From JAJUFS01 sp964599565 (GTDB lineage Bacteria > Pseudomonadota > Gammaproteobacteria > Natronospirales > JAJUFS01), in contig CAZRFE010000039.1 of assembly GCA_964599565.1 (NCBI GenBank), positions 1 through 23,350 of the forward strand: DNA of 23,350 nt. The letters are read 5' to 3'. Positions within the stretch are counted from its first letter, which is position 1. Each line of letters begins with the position of its first letter. Under the pieces are notes generated by a model that was given only the letters and a program-made list of their open reading frames with translations, was not told the origin of the DNA and made no database searches. Below, one piece after another: positions 15,963 to 23,350 of this stretch. The translations under genes and the position numbers were made by a program.

Positions 15963-18425
15963 ATGTTCACTCATCACGCCGGGCGTACGCCCGGTGCGGT
16001 GCTGCGTTCGCTGCTGATCGCTGCATCGCTGCTTGCCGTTCCGGCTGTTTCCGCGGCGCCTTCCGCCGTCGAGCAGGCCGGCCCACCACAGCAACTCATC
16101 GTCAAGTTCCGCAAACCGCTCAACGCACTTGCCAATCCCGGCGCCGCGCATCGCAGTGCGCGCGCGCAGGAAGTATTGCGCGCGGTGAGCGAGCGGCGCG
16201 CCTTGCGGTTCGAGCATCGCCGCGTCGTGGCGACAGGCGCGGACGTCGTGCGCGTGATGCGCGGCAACGGCCGCAACGCCCGCATGACGGACCAGGAGCT
16301 TGAAGATCTCGCGCGCGAGGTCGCGCAGCAGCCGGACGTGCTGTACGCGGAAGTCGATCGCATGCTGCGGCCGCTCGCGACGCCGAACGACTCGCGCTAC
16401 AACGAACAGTGGCATTACTTCGAATCGACCGGCGGCCTGCGTCTGCCCGCGGCATGGGACCAGAGCATCGGCACCGGTGCGCGCGTTGCAGTGCTCGACA
16501 CCGGTTACCGTCCGCATGCCGATCTTGCGGCGAACATCGTCGGTGGCTATGACTTCGTTTCCGATACGTTCGTCGCGAACGACGGCGGCGGACGCGATTC
16601 GAACGCGCAGGACCCGGGCGACTGGATGAACGCCGGCGAATGCGGCGGCGGTTATCCGCCGCAGGATTACGGCTCGAGCTGGCACGGCACGCATGTCGCC
16701 GGAACCATTGCCGCCGTCACCAACAACGGCACCGGCGTTGCCGGCGTTGCCTATGGTGCGAAGGTCGTACCCGTGCGCGTGCTCGGCCGGTGCGGCGGTC
16801 TCACGTCGGACATCGCCGATGCCATCATCTGGGCATCCGGCGGCAGCGTGTCCGGCGTGCCTTCGAATCCGAATCCTGCCGATGTCATCAATCTTTCGCT
16901 CGGCGGCGGCGGATCATGCGATTCGACGACGCAGGCGGCGATCAACACCGCGCGTTCGAACGGCACGGTCGTCATCGTGGCCGCGGGCAACGAGAACACG
17001 AATGCATCGAGTTCCACGCCCGCCAACTGCAACGGCGTGGTGACCATCGCCGCGACCAATCGCAATGGCGGACGTTCGTACTACTCGAACTACGGCAGCG
17101 TCGTGGATGTCGCCGCACCCGGCGGCGAACTCACGCAAAGCTCGGAAGTGAACGGCATTCTCTCCACGCTGAACAGCGGCACCACCACGCCTGGCAGCGA
17201 CATCTACGCGTTCTACCAGGGCACGTCGATGGCGACGCCGCATGTTGCCGGCGTGGCGGCGCTCATGATGAGCGCGAATTCCGCGCTGTCGCCGGATGAC
17301 GTGGAGACCATGCTGAAGAACACCGCGCGCTCGTTCCCGGCGACCTGCTCGCAGTGCGGCACCGGCATCGTGGATGCGAACGCAGCCGTCACCGCCGCGC
17401 TCGGCGGCGGCGGGCCGGATCCCGATCCGGATGACGTTCTCGAAAACGGCGTGGCCGTCACGAACCTTTCCGGTTCGCAGGGCACGGAGCTGCGCTTCAC
17501 GCTCGACGTGCCCGCGGGCGCCACGGATCTTTCGTTCGTGATGAGCGGCGGTTCGGGTGATGCGGACCTGTACGTGAACTTCGGCAGCGCGCCGACGACG
17601 GGCGATTACGATTGCCGCCCGTACATCGGCGGCAACAACGAGACCTGCGACATCTCCAATGTGCAGGCCGGCACGTACCACGTGATGATCCGCGGCTACA
17701 CGTCGTTCTCCGGCGTCTCGCTCGTCGGCAGCTTTGACGAAGGCGGCGGTGGCGGCGGTGACAACGTGCTGGAAAACGGCGTGCCGCTCACCGGTCTCTC
17801 GGGTGCGTCGGGCTCGATGACGTACTTCACCATGGACGTGCCCGCCGGCGCATCGAACCTGTCGTTCGTGATGAGCGGCGGCTCGGGTGACGCGGACATG
17901 TACGTGCGCTTCGGCTCGCAGCCGACAACCGGCGCGTACGACTGCCGTCCGTACCGCAGCGGCAACAACGAGTCGTGCTCGTTCGCCTCGCCGCAGGCCG
18001 GCACCTGGCACGTGATGCTGCGCGGCTATTCGAGCTACTCCGGCGTCTCGCTCACCGGCAGCTTCGATGAAGGCGGCGGTGGCGGCTCGAATTTCTTCGA
18101 GAGCACCACGAACGTCAGCATTCCCGATCCGGGCACCGCGGAAAGCCCGCTCAACGTCACGCGCAGCGGCTCGTCGGGAACCATCAGCGTGCATGTCGAC
18201 ATCGTGCACACTTACCGCGGCGACCTGCGCGTGCAGCTGATCGCACCGAGCGGCACGCTGTACACGCTGCGCCAGCCGAGCGGCGGTTCGACGAACGACA
18301 TTCACCAGGACTTCAGCGTGAATGCCGGCAGCACCGCAGCGAACGGTACGTGGCGCCTGCGCGTCACCGACATCTACAACGCAGACAGCGGTTACATCGA
18401 CGGCTGGAGCATCACCTTCCCGTGA
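15963..18425 (+). CDS. Secreted subtilisin-family (S8) protease with two PPC domains and a P domain
   Basis: 820 aa. Order: Sec signal peptide (to about 32), inhibitor-like propeptide (about 40-135, QLIVKFRKPLNA to DVLYAEVDRM), S8 catalytic domain (about 145-480), two pre-peptidase C-terminal domains (about 492-592 and 602-702) and a proprotein-convertase P domain (about 709-820). The triad is Asp179 (VAVLDTGYRPH), His241 (HGTHVAGT) and Ser422 (GTSMATPHVAG), with the oxyanion Asn in AAGNEN. The PPC and P domains are normally removed or aid folding and secretion. It should be an extracellular endopeptidase exported by type II secretion. AGGGGGA five bases before the ATG fixes the start. Monocistronic, with long leader and strong terminator. 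Confidence 0.95.
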   Translation: MFTHHAGRTPGAVLRSLLIAASLLAVPAVSAAPSAVEQAGPPQQLIVKFRKPLNALANPGAAHRSARAQEVLRAVSERRALRFEHRRVVATGADVVRVMRGNGRNARMTDQELEDLAREVAQQPDVLYAEVDRMLRPLATPNDSRYNEQWHYFESTGGLRLPAAWDQSIGTGARVAVLDTGYRPHADLAANIVGGYDFVSDTFVANDGGGRDSNAQDPGDWMNAGECGGGYPPQDYGSSWHGTHVAGTIAAVTNNGTGVAGVAYGAKVVPVRVLGRCGGLTSDIADAIIWASGGSVSGVPSNPNPADVINLSLGGGGSCDSTTQAAINTARSNGTVVIVAAGNENTNASSSTPANCNGVVTIAATNRNGGRSYYSNYGSVVDVAAPGGELTQSSEVNGILSTLNSGTTTPGSDIYAFYQGTSMATPHVAGVAALMMSANSALSPDDVETMLKNTARSFPATCSQCGTGIVDANAAVTAALGGGGPDPDPDDVLENGVAVTNLSGSQGTELRFTLDVPAGATDLSFVMSGGSGDADLYVNFGSAPTTGDYDCRPYIGGNNETCDISNVQAGTYHVMIRGYTSFSGVSLVGSFDEGGGGGGDNVLENGVPLTGLSGASGSMTYFTMDVPAGASNLSFVMSGGSGDADMYVRFGSQPTTGAYDCRPYRSGNNESCSFASPQAGTWHVMLRGYSSYSGVSLTGSFDEGGGGGSNFFESTTNVSIPDPGTAESPLNVTRSGSSGTISVHVDIVHTYRGDLRVQLIAPSGTLYTLRQPSGGSTNDIHQDFSVNAGSTAANGTWRLRVTDIYNADSGYIDGWSITFP
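17437..18096 (+). repeat. Tandem 330-bp duplication encoding two PPC domains
   Basis: Two consecutive units with a 110-codon period encode nearly the same PPC domain. Both contain VLENGV, VPAGA(T/S)(D/N)LSF, VMSGGSGDAD, DCRPY, GNNE(T/S)C and a SGVSL..GSFDEGGGGG linker. They are also similar at the DNA level, with mostly third-base differences. Confidence 0.85.
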
Positions 18426-18444
18426 ATTCCGGGTTGGGCGTTGA

Positions 18445-18471
18445 GGGCGGCTTCGGCCGCCCTTTTTTTTT
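18445..18471 (+). terminator. Intrinsic terminator of the protease gene
   Basis: GGGCGGC-TTCG-GCCGCCC, a 7-bp stem with a stable UUCG loop, is followed by nine T. It starts 19 bases after the protease stop. Confidence 0.93.
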
Positions 18472-18530
18472 GAGTGAGATGGTGCGCCCATCCATCTTCG
18501 GGATGCGCCTCGATTGCATTGAACGCACGG

Positions 18531-18544
18531 CGCATTCGAATGCG
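18531..18544. repeat. 14-bp palindrome upstream of the DUF6502-like gene
   Basis: CGCATTCGAATGCG is a perfect palindrome, 77 bases before the ATG at 18621. It could be an operator half-site pair; nothing else in the 18472-18620 gap is recognised. Confidence 0.35.
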
Positions 18545-18620
18545 TGCAGGTAGTGGCCGCGCGCACCGACCAGCATTCTCGCGCCATCGTGAACGCAAAC
18601 GCATGAGAGGACGCGAGAAC

Positions 18621-19111
18621 ATGAATGGCACGTCCGACAAGGAAGAATTTCTGCAGCGTGAACGCCTGCTGTTTCTCGTGGAGCGGCTTTATGCGCAGCA
18701 GAACAAGCTGTTCCTTCGGCATCACCTGCTGGTGCCGGAACTGGAGCGCATCCTGCGCTGGGTGAGCGTGCAGCTTGCCATGCACGATCCGGAGTTCGCG
18801 ATCGAGGCGCGTGACGAGGAACACCGCCAGACGCATTCGCATGCGGCCGTCACGACAGGTCTCGCGCGACAGGAAGTTGCGGAACAGCTGCGCCTTGAGA
18901 AACCGCCGGTGGATCCGCTCGGCGGCAGCCTGCACAGCCTGATTCGCGTGCTCACGGCGTGGCGCACGGATGCGGGCTACCAGGACGAGTGCGGCAAGCC
19001 GATGGATCTTCCGTTGCGCGGTGGAACGCCGTCACTGCATCAGCTGTGTCTCAAGTACGGGCGTCACGCGCTCGCACGTCCGATGGCGGATGTGATGGTG
19101 AAGAACGGGAA
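18621..19111 (+). CDS. DUF6502-like protein, 5' part, broken by an assembly gap
   Basis: 163 complete codons and more before the N run. The N-terminus (MNGTSDKEEFLQRERLLFLVERLYAQQ region) is charged and helical. The rest resembles DUF6502 proteins: HSHAAVTTGLARQEVAEQ (winged-helix-like), then LIRVLTAWRTDAGYQDECGKPMDLPLRGGTPSLHQLCLKYG and PMADVMVKNG. DUF6502 function is unknown; the helix-turn-helix character suggests a regulator. The ATG at 18621 is chosen because AGAGGA lies at 18606-18611; the frame is open back to 18474. The part after the gap is listed separately. The family call is from memory of its motif pattern. Confidence 0.65.
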
Positions 19112-19211
19112 NNNNNNNNNNNNNNNNNNNNNNNNNNNNNNNNNNNNNNNNNNNNNNNNNNNNNNNNNNNNNNNNNNNNNNNNNNNNNNNNNNNNNNNNN
19201 NNNNNNNNNNN
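19112..19211. other. Assembly gap (100 N)
   Basis: Exactly 100 N, a common placeholder for a gap of unknown length. It interrupts a coding region, so its true size cannot be taken from the coordinates. Confidence 0.98.
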
Positions 19212-19212
19212 G

Positions 19213-19269
19213 GACCTCTGGCAGCAGCTGCTGGAATGGTTCGATATCGATCTCGCCGAAGACGAATAA
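19213..19269 (+). CDS. C-terminal end of a protein after the gap (probably the DUF6502-like gene)
   Basis: The only plausible plus frame reads DLWQQLLEWFDIDLAEDE and stops at TAA 19267-19269, just before a terminator. Its acidic, helical ending looks like a natural protein end. It is not in frame with the 5' part if the gap were truly 100 bases, as expected for an arbitrary gap length. That both pieces belong to one gene is inferred. Confidence 0.55.
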   Translation, partial: DLWQQLLEWFDIDLAEDE

Positions 19270-19287
19270 TCGCGAGCGCGATTCGGG

Positions 19288-19312
19288 AAGGCCGCCTTCG
19301 GGCGGCCTTTTC
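19288..19312. terminator. Bidirectional intrinsic terminator
   Basis: A 9-bp stem (AAGGCCGCC / GGCGGCCTT) with a TTCG loop and a following TT run. It lies between the plus-strand gene end at 19269 and the convergent gene end at 19326. Confidence 0.88.
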
Positions 19313-19325
19313 CTTTGCGAAAGGA

Positions 19326-19979
19326 TCAGTCGAACAGCGGGAAGATGATTTCCGGCATTTCGCTGATCGTGACGGACGTCGTTTCGGCGTCGATCTCCAG
19401 GTTGATGCGGCCTTCTTCATCCGGCGTGAACACGTATTCTTCTTCATTGTTCGCGCGTACAACCTGCGTTTCTCTGCCGGGCGCAAAGCGCAGCGTCACA
19501 CCGCTCGCCTGCGGCACGCGTTCTGGCGCGACACGCGCACGCGCGCGCATCACGGCGTTCGTCTGGCGAATGCCTTCACGCAGCCACGCAAGATCGAGCG
19601 CGCCTTCTTCCGGCGCGCGAATCACGATGGCGAGACCGAGCCGCAGGATGCCTTCGGGCGGATCGGCGAGCATGCGCGGGTTGATCTGCGCGAGCTGCGG
19701 GCTCATGGGGATGTCGAACAATCCATGCCGACTCACGTCAACGGCGATCGTTTCGCTGTCGTGCGAGAGGGTGAAACGTGATGGTGCGGGTCCGGCTGCG
19801 TTCACGATGCGGCCAAGAAACCGCAGGTGATCCGTATCTTCCGGCGGCAGCGTTCTGAACTGGTAGAGCAGTTCGTAGACGCGGCGGTACGAGATGGACG
19901 CGGGTTCCGTTGCGGCCTGTGCAATGCCTTGCGCAAGCAGCAGCGCGCCGATCGCGACAAGAAAAAATCGGCTTTTCAC
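19326..19979 (-). CDS. Exported protein of unknown function
   Basis: 217 aa with a signal peptide (MKSRFFLVAIGALLLAQGIAQA), so periplasmic or outer-membrane associated. The mature part starts ISYRRVYELLYQFRTLPPED and has mixed strand and helix with several acidic stretches (ANNEEEYVFTPDEEGRINLEID). It ends in IIFPLFD. It faintly recalls DUF2987-like proteins but I cannot assign it. Start is a GTG at 19977-19979; GGGAG lies about seven bases upstream, and the nearby ATG is followed at once by a stop, so it is not usable. It is divergent from the glutamate-synthase-like gene and ends at a shared terminator. Confidence 0.78.
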   Translation of the reverse strand: MKSRFFLVAIGALLLAQGIAQAATEPASISYRRVYELLYQFRTLPPEDTDHLRFLGRIVNAAGPAPSRFTLSHDSETIAVDVSRHGLFDIPMSPQLAQINPRMLADPPEGILRLGLAIVIRAPEEGALDLAWLREGIRQTNAVMRARARVAPERVPQASGVTLRFAPGRETQVVRANNEEEYVFTPDEEGRINLEIDAETTSVTISEMPEIIFPLFD

Positions 19980-20046
19980 GGCATTCTCCCGTTGCCCTTG
20001 AACATGTTAGCAACTCGATGAAGATGCCGCCGGCATTCATCTCGCC

Positions 20047-20052
20047 TAGACT
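20047..20052 (+). promoter_or_regulatory. Candidate -10 box of the glutamate-synthase-like gene
   Basis: CCTAGACTTGGGCGG places TAGACT about 50 bases before the ATG at 20102. It belongs to the CTAGA(A/C)T set of this window; no clear -35 is seen. Confidence 0.4.
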
Positions 20053-20101
20053 TGGGCGGTCTCGCGCATTCCCGCGTCCATACATATGGAAGGAGTTCTG
20101 C

Positions 20102-21673
20102 ATGGTCACCTGGTGGGTTGTCGGCGGAATCGTCGTCTTTCTCGTGATCGTTGCCATCCATGATCTCGTTCAGAAGCGCCACACGGTGCTGCGCATCTAT
20201 CCCGTCCTTGGGCATTTTCGCTTTTTCGCGGAATCCATCGGCCCGGAGCTTCGCCAGTACTGGGTCGCGGACGACCGCGAGGAAGCGCCGTTCAACCGCG
20301 CGGAACGAAGCTGGGTGTATGCGACATCCAAGGGCCAGAACAACCTGCTGGGTTTCGGCACGACGGAAACGCTGTACGGCACGGGTTATCCCATCATCAA
20401 GAACCATGCGGTGCCGTTCGCGGAATCCGAGGCGCAGTACGATCCGCTCGATCCCGCGCTGCTGCCTTGCCTCAAGGTGATGGGCGAATCGCACGGGCGG
20501 CGGCGGCCGTGGCGGCCGACATCGGTGGTGAACATCTCCGGCATGTCCTTCGGTGCGCTCGGCCGCAACGCGATCAGCGCGCTGAACAAGGGCGCAAAGA
20601 TGGGCGGTTGCTATCACGACACGGGCGAGGGGGGCTTGAGTCCGTATCACCTGTTCGGTGCGGATGTGATCTTCCAGATCGGTACGGCGTATTTCGGTGC
20701 GCGTGACGAGCACGGGCGTTTCTCGCTCGACGCGCTCGCGGAGAAATGCGAACGCCATCCGCAGATCCGTGCGCTGTGCGTGAAGTTGAGCCAGGGCGCG
20801 AAGCCCGGCAAGGGCGGCCTGCTGCCGGGCGTGAAGGTCGTGCCGGAGATTGCCGCAACGCGCGGCATTCCCGTCGGCAAGGACTGCAAGTCGCCTAACG
20901 CGCACGCGGAGTTTGCGACGGCGGCGGAGATGGTGGATTTCATCGAGCGGATCGCTGCGCGCACGGGTCTTCCTGTCGGCGTGAAGGCCGCGATCGGCAT
21001 GCTCGATTTCTGGGAGGAACTCGCCGAGATCATGGTGCGCGACGGGCGCGGACCGGACTTCATCCAGATCGACGGCGGCGAGGGCGGCACGGGTGCGGCG
21101 CCGCTCACCTACGCGGATCATGTGTCGCTGCCGTTCAAGCTCGCGTTTGCGCGCGTGTATGAAATCTTTCTCAAGGCGGGTATCGCGCGCGACGTGGTGT
21201 GGATCGGTTCGGGGAAGCTTGGATTCCCGGATCGCGCGGTAGTGGCGTTCGCGATGGGCTGCGACATGGTCGCCATCGCGCGCGAGGCGATGATGTCCAT
21301 CGGCTGCATCCAGTCGCGCAGCTGCCACACCGGCAAATGCCCGAGCGGCGTCGCGACGATGAACGAATGGCGGCAGCGCGGGCTGGATGTCGACGGCAAG
21401 GCGCTGCGCTTTGGCACGTTCATCCGCGGCTTCCGGCGCGAACTGATTTCGCTCGCGCACACCGCAGGCTACGAGCATCCGGCGCAGTTTCGCGGTTGCG
21501 ACATCGAGTTCAGCGTTGGCGTGAACCGGTTCCTGCCGCTCGATGACGTGCTCGGCTACCGCAAGCACGAGGTGCCGTTTCCGGGCATGGAAGCGCTGGG
21601 GTCGTCAGCCGCAAAGGCAAACGTGGCCGTGGAAACGGAAGCGGGATCGCACGAGCGGGCGACGACGGAGTAG
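20102..21673 (+). CDS. Membrane-anchored stand-alone FMN glutamate-synthase domain protein
   Basis: 523 aa. One N-terminal membrane helix (WWVVGGIVVFLVIVAI) is followed by a domain matching the FMN-binding synthase part of GltB: NISGMSFGALGRNAISALNKGAK, HDTGEGGLSPYH, VKLSQGAKPGKGGLLPG, FIQIDGGEGGTGAAPLTYADH and IGSGKLGFPDRAVVAFAMGCDMV. The [3Fe-4S] ligands are kept as C402-x5-C408-x4-C413. The glutaminase domain and the GXGXG C-terminal domain of true glutamate synthase are absent, so the reaction is uncertain; an oxidoreductase or amination role is possible. GGAAGGAG six bases before the ATG fixes the start. The TAG stop lies within the REP element shared with the exporter gene. Confidence 0.92.
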   Translation: MVTWWVVGGIVVFLVIVAIHDLVQKRHTVLRIYPVLGHFRFFAESIGPELRQYWVADDREEAPFNRAERSWVYATSKGQNNLLGFGTTETLYGTGYPIIKNHAVPFAESEAQYDPLDPALLPCLKVMGESHGRRRPWRPTSVVNISGMSFGALGRNAISALNKGAKMGGCYHDTGEGGLSPYHLFGADVIFQIGTAYFGARDEHGRFSLDALAEKCERHPQIRALCVKLSQGAKPGKGGLLPGVKVVPEIAATRGIPVGKDCKSPNAHAEFATAAEMVDFIERIAARTGLPVGVKAAIGMLDFWEELAEIMVRDGRGPDFIQIDGGEGGTGAAPLTYADHVSLPFKLAFARVYEIFLKAGIARDVVWIGSGKLGFPDRAVVAFAMGCDMVAIAREAMMSIGCIQSRSCHTGKCPSGVATMNEWRQRGLDVDGKALRFGTFIRGFRRELISLAHTAGYEHPAQFRGCDIEFSVGVNRFLPLDDVLGYRKHEVPFPGMEALGSSAAKANVAVETEAGSHERATTE

Positions 21674-21720
21674 GAGCGGCTTCAGCCGCGATTCGTGAAC
21701 TCGCGCTGAGCCGCTCCTAC
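21670..21720. repeat. REP-type inverted repeat between convergent genes
   Basis: A 51-bp element has outer arms GTAGGAGCGG (21670-21679) and CCGCTCCTAC (21711-21720). Each continues into an inner GC hairpin; the left one is GCGGCT-tca-GCCGC. Repeats starting GTAGGAGCGGCT are typical REP units of Xanthomonadales and pseudomonads. The TAG in each arm is the stop codon of the flanking gene. As RNA the pair can form a long hairpin able to end or protect both transcripts. Confidence 0.85.
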
Positions 21721-22583
21721 TTTCTTTGCACCTGGATCAGCGCGACGGCGCTCACGATCACGATCATTCCCGCGTATCCCCACGCGTCGAGCTGCTCGCC
21801 GGCAAGCAGTACGCCGAGCAGCACCGCGATCACCGGGTTCACGTACGCATAGCTTGTCGCGACCGCTGGCCGCGTGTGTTCCAGCAGGAAGAGATACGCG
21901 GAGAACGTGACGATGGAACCGAACACGATCAGGTAAAGCCATGCGCTGAACGCGGATGCGGTGAGCGTCGTCGGCCAGTCTTCGCGAAGCGCGATGCTCA
22001 TCAGCGCAAGCGTGATGCCGCCGGCGAGCATTTGCGCGGCGCTCATCATCAATCCCCTGGGCATGTCCATGGATCGCGCGGCGACGGAACCGAACGCCCA
22101 GCACAGCGGTGCGGCGATGAGCGCGAGTGCGGCGGGATGCAGGAAGTCGCCCATGCCGGCGTCATGGTTCAGCAACGCGACGCCCGAGAAGCCGACAACG
22201 ACGGCGAGCAGGTCGAGGCGCGTCAGTTCGCGGCCGAAGAAATAGCCGAAGATGGTCGCGAACAGCGGCATGGATGCGACCGCGAGCGCGGCGAGCGAGG
22301 AGACGATCCACTGCTCGGCGAACACCACGAGACCGTTGCCCATGCCGCAGAGCAAAAAACCGATGAAGAAGCAGTTGCGCCACTGCCGCCATGTTGGCAG
22401 CGCGCTGCCGCGCCACAGCGCGAACGCGCCCAGCAGAAGCCCGGCGATGACGAAACGGCTGCCCGCCATGATGAACGGCGGAAAGCCGACCAGTGCGTAA
22501 CGAATGGCGAGATACGTCGAACCCCAGATGAGGTAAACCGCCGCGAGCGCAAGCATGACGCGAAGCTTGAGGGCGGTATCCAT
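21717..22583 (-). CDS. yedA: EamA-family (YedA-like) drug/metabolite exporter
   Basis: 288 aa, ten predicted membrane helices arranged as two EamA repeats. Marks shared with E. coli YedA are YLIWGSTYLAIRYAL near the start, FPPFIMAGSRFVIAG, GNGLVVFAEQ, SMPLFATIFGYFFGRE, WAFGSVAARSM, the matching FGSIVTFSAYLFLL and TRPAVATSYAYVNPVIAVLLG, and GEQLDAWGYAG. These inner-membrane proteins export small metabolites; substrate unknown. GGAGAG six bases before the ATG at 22581-22583 supports the start. The TAG stop lies in the REP element. Convergent to the glutamate-synthase-like gene, divergent from ttcA. Confidence 0.92.
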   Translation of the reverse strand: MDTALKLRVMLALAAVYLIWGSTYLAIRYALVGFPPFIMAGSRFVIAGLLLGAFALWRGSALPTWRQWRNCFFIGFLLCGMGNGLVVFAEQWIVSSLAALAVASMPLFATIFGYFFGRELTRLDLLAVVVGFSGVALLNHDAGMGDFLHPAALALIAAPLCWAFGSVAARSMDMPRGLMMSAAQMLAGGITLALMSIALREDWPTTLTASAFSAWLYLIVFGSIVTFSAYLFLLEHTRPAVATSYAYVNPVIAVLLGVLLAGEQLDAWGYAGMIVIVSAVALIQVQRK

Positions 22584-22654
22584 GGATGTCTCTCCGGCGG
22601 GAAGCCGCGCATCTTACTCCCGGTTTCGCCTCGCGGACAGGGGCGCGGGCGCGC

Positions 22655-22660
22655 TAGAAT
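22655..22660 (+). promoter_or_regulatory. Candidate -10 box of ttcA
   Basis: GCGCTAGAATGCGC places TAGAAT about 35 bases before the ATG at 22695. The same string occurs, on the other strand, before the ATP-grasp gene. The -35 is not obvious. Confidence 0.55.
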
Positions 22661-22694
22661 GCGCACGTTTTCGCCACCCCACGCGAGTGTTTCC

Positions 22695-23350
22695 ATGCAA
22701 GCCGGATCCGTTTCAGCCCGCAAACTGGAGAAGCGCCTGTACCGCCAGGTCGGCCAGGCCATACAGGATTTCAACATGATCGAGGACGGCGACCGCATCA
22801 TGGTCTGCCTGTCCGGCGGCAAGGATTCCTATACCTTGCTCGATGTGCTGCTGGGCCTGAAGGCGCGCGCGCCGGTGAACTTCGAGATCGTCGCGGTGAA
22901 CCTCGACCAGAAGCAGCCGGGATACCCCGAACACGTGCTGCCGGAATATCTCTCCTCCATCGGCGTGCCGTTCACGATCCTCGAGCAGGATACGTACAGC
23001 GTGGTGAAGCGCGTGATTCCCGAGGGCAAGACGACATGCTCGCTGTGCTCGCGCCTGCGCCGTGGCGCGCTGTACACGTTCGCGGCAGAAAACGGCATCA
23101 CGAAGATCGCGCTCGGCCATCACGCCGACGACATCCTGGAAACGTTCTTCCTGAATTTCTTCCACGGCGGAAAGCTGAAGGCGATGCCGCCGAAGCTCGA
23201 ATCCGACGATGGCCGCAACATCGTGATCCGCCCGCTTGCCTATTGCCGCGAGAAGGACATCGCGCGCTGGTCGCACCTGCGCGAGTTCCCGATCATCCCG
23301 TGCAATCTCTGCGGCTCGCAGGAAAACCTGCAGCGCAAGGAGATCAAGAA
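22695..23350 (+). CDS. ttcA: TtcA, tRNA 2-thiocytidine(32) synthetase (3' end outside window)
   Basis: The first 218 codons of a protein usually near 290-310 aa; no stop is reached. TtcA is a cytoplasmic ATP-dependent, iron-sulfur enzyme that thiolates cytidine 32 of certain tRNAs. Visible are the PP-loop CLSGGKDSYTLLD (SGGKDS at 40-45), the cysteine pair TTCSLCSRLRRG (C115, C118), IALGHHADDILETFFLNFFHGGKLKAMPPKL and the C-terminal pair CNLCGSQENLQRK (C203, C206). The ATG at 22695 gives the family start MQAGSVSARKLEKRLYRQVG, and is preceded by a TAGAAT box. Divergent from the EamA exporter. Confidence 0.97.
   Translation, partial: MQAGSVSARKLEKRLYRQVGQAIQDFNMIEDGDRIMVCLSGGKDSYTLLDVLLGLKARAPVNFEIVAVNLDQKQPGYPEHVLPEYLSSIGVPFTILEQDTYSVVKRVIPEGKTTCSLCSRLRRGALYTFAAENGITKIALGHHADDILETFFLNFFHGGKLKAMPPKLESDDGRNIVIRPLAYCREKDIARWSHLREFPIIPCNLCGSQENLQRKEIK

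Noticed and set aside
16914..18935. 673-aa minus-strand open frame
   Set aside because: It lies opposite the subtilisin gene and crosses its terminator. The product is Arg/Ala/His-rich without motifs.

Overview
The window looks like a chromosomal stretch from a GC-rich gammaproteobacterium, most likely in or near the Xanthomonadales. The codons are strongly GC-biased. The gene content is typical of the class (tex, queD, ttcA, MltB-type transglycosylase, GGDEF/EAL protein, YedA-like exporter). A REP-type inverted repeat of the GTAGGAGCGGCT family ends two convergent genes. No phage, insertion sequence, CRISPR array, rRNA or tRNA gene was seen. A run of 100 N at 19112-19211 is an assembly gap.

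Layout. 1-876 (+): the lysine-rich tail of an unidentified protein, a YfcE-like phosphodiesterase and an ABM-fold protein, tightly packed. 891-4115 (-): tex preceded by an ATP-grasp gene. 4397-6442 (-): a membrane GGDEF-EAL protein with an altered GGDEF motif, divergent from a small outer-membrane barrel gene (6610-7143, +). 7202-11074 (-): three exported hydrolases, namely an M19 dipeptidase, a lipoprotein with an HEGYPGHH metallopeptidase motif, and a lytic transglycosylase. 11275-12084 (+): a methyltransferase-like protein with a signal peptide. 12134-13196 (-): a VOC-fold protein and an ECF-like sigma factor. 13323-15647 (+): two overlapping genes of unknown function, a barrel-like exported protein and queD. 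15963-18425 (+): a large secreted subtilisin with two PPC domains and a P domain, behind a long leader. 18621-19269 (+): a DUF6502-like gene broken by the assembly gap. 19326-19979 (-): an exported protein of unknown function. 20102-21673 (+): a membrane-anchored, stand-alone FMN glutamate-synthase domain. 21717-22583 (-): an EamA exporter. 22695 to the end (+): ttcA, cut by the window edge.

How it fits together. Much of the window concerns the cell envelope and secreted hydrolysis: peptidases, a murein transglycosylase, a subtilisin and barrels. These are mostly separate transcription units bounded by clear hairpins rather than one pathway. The best candidates for something undescribed are the overlapping unknown pair next to the sigma factor/VOC pair, the exported methyltransferase-like protein, the REP element that carries the stop codons of both flanking genes, and a CTAGA(A/C)T box that recurs just upstream of five genes.
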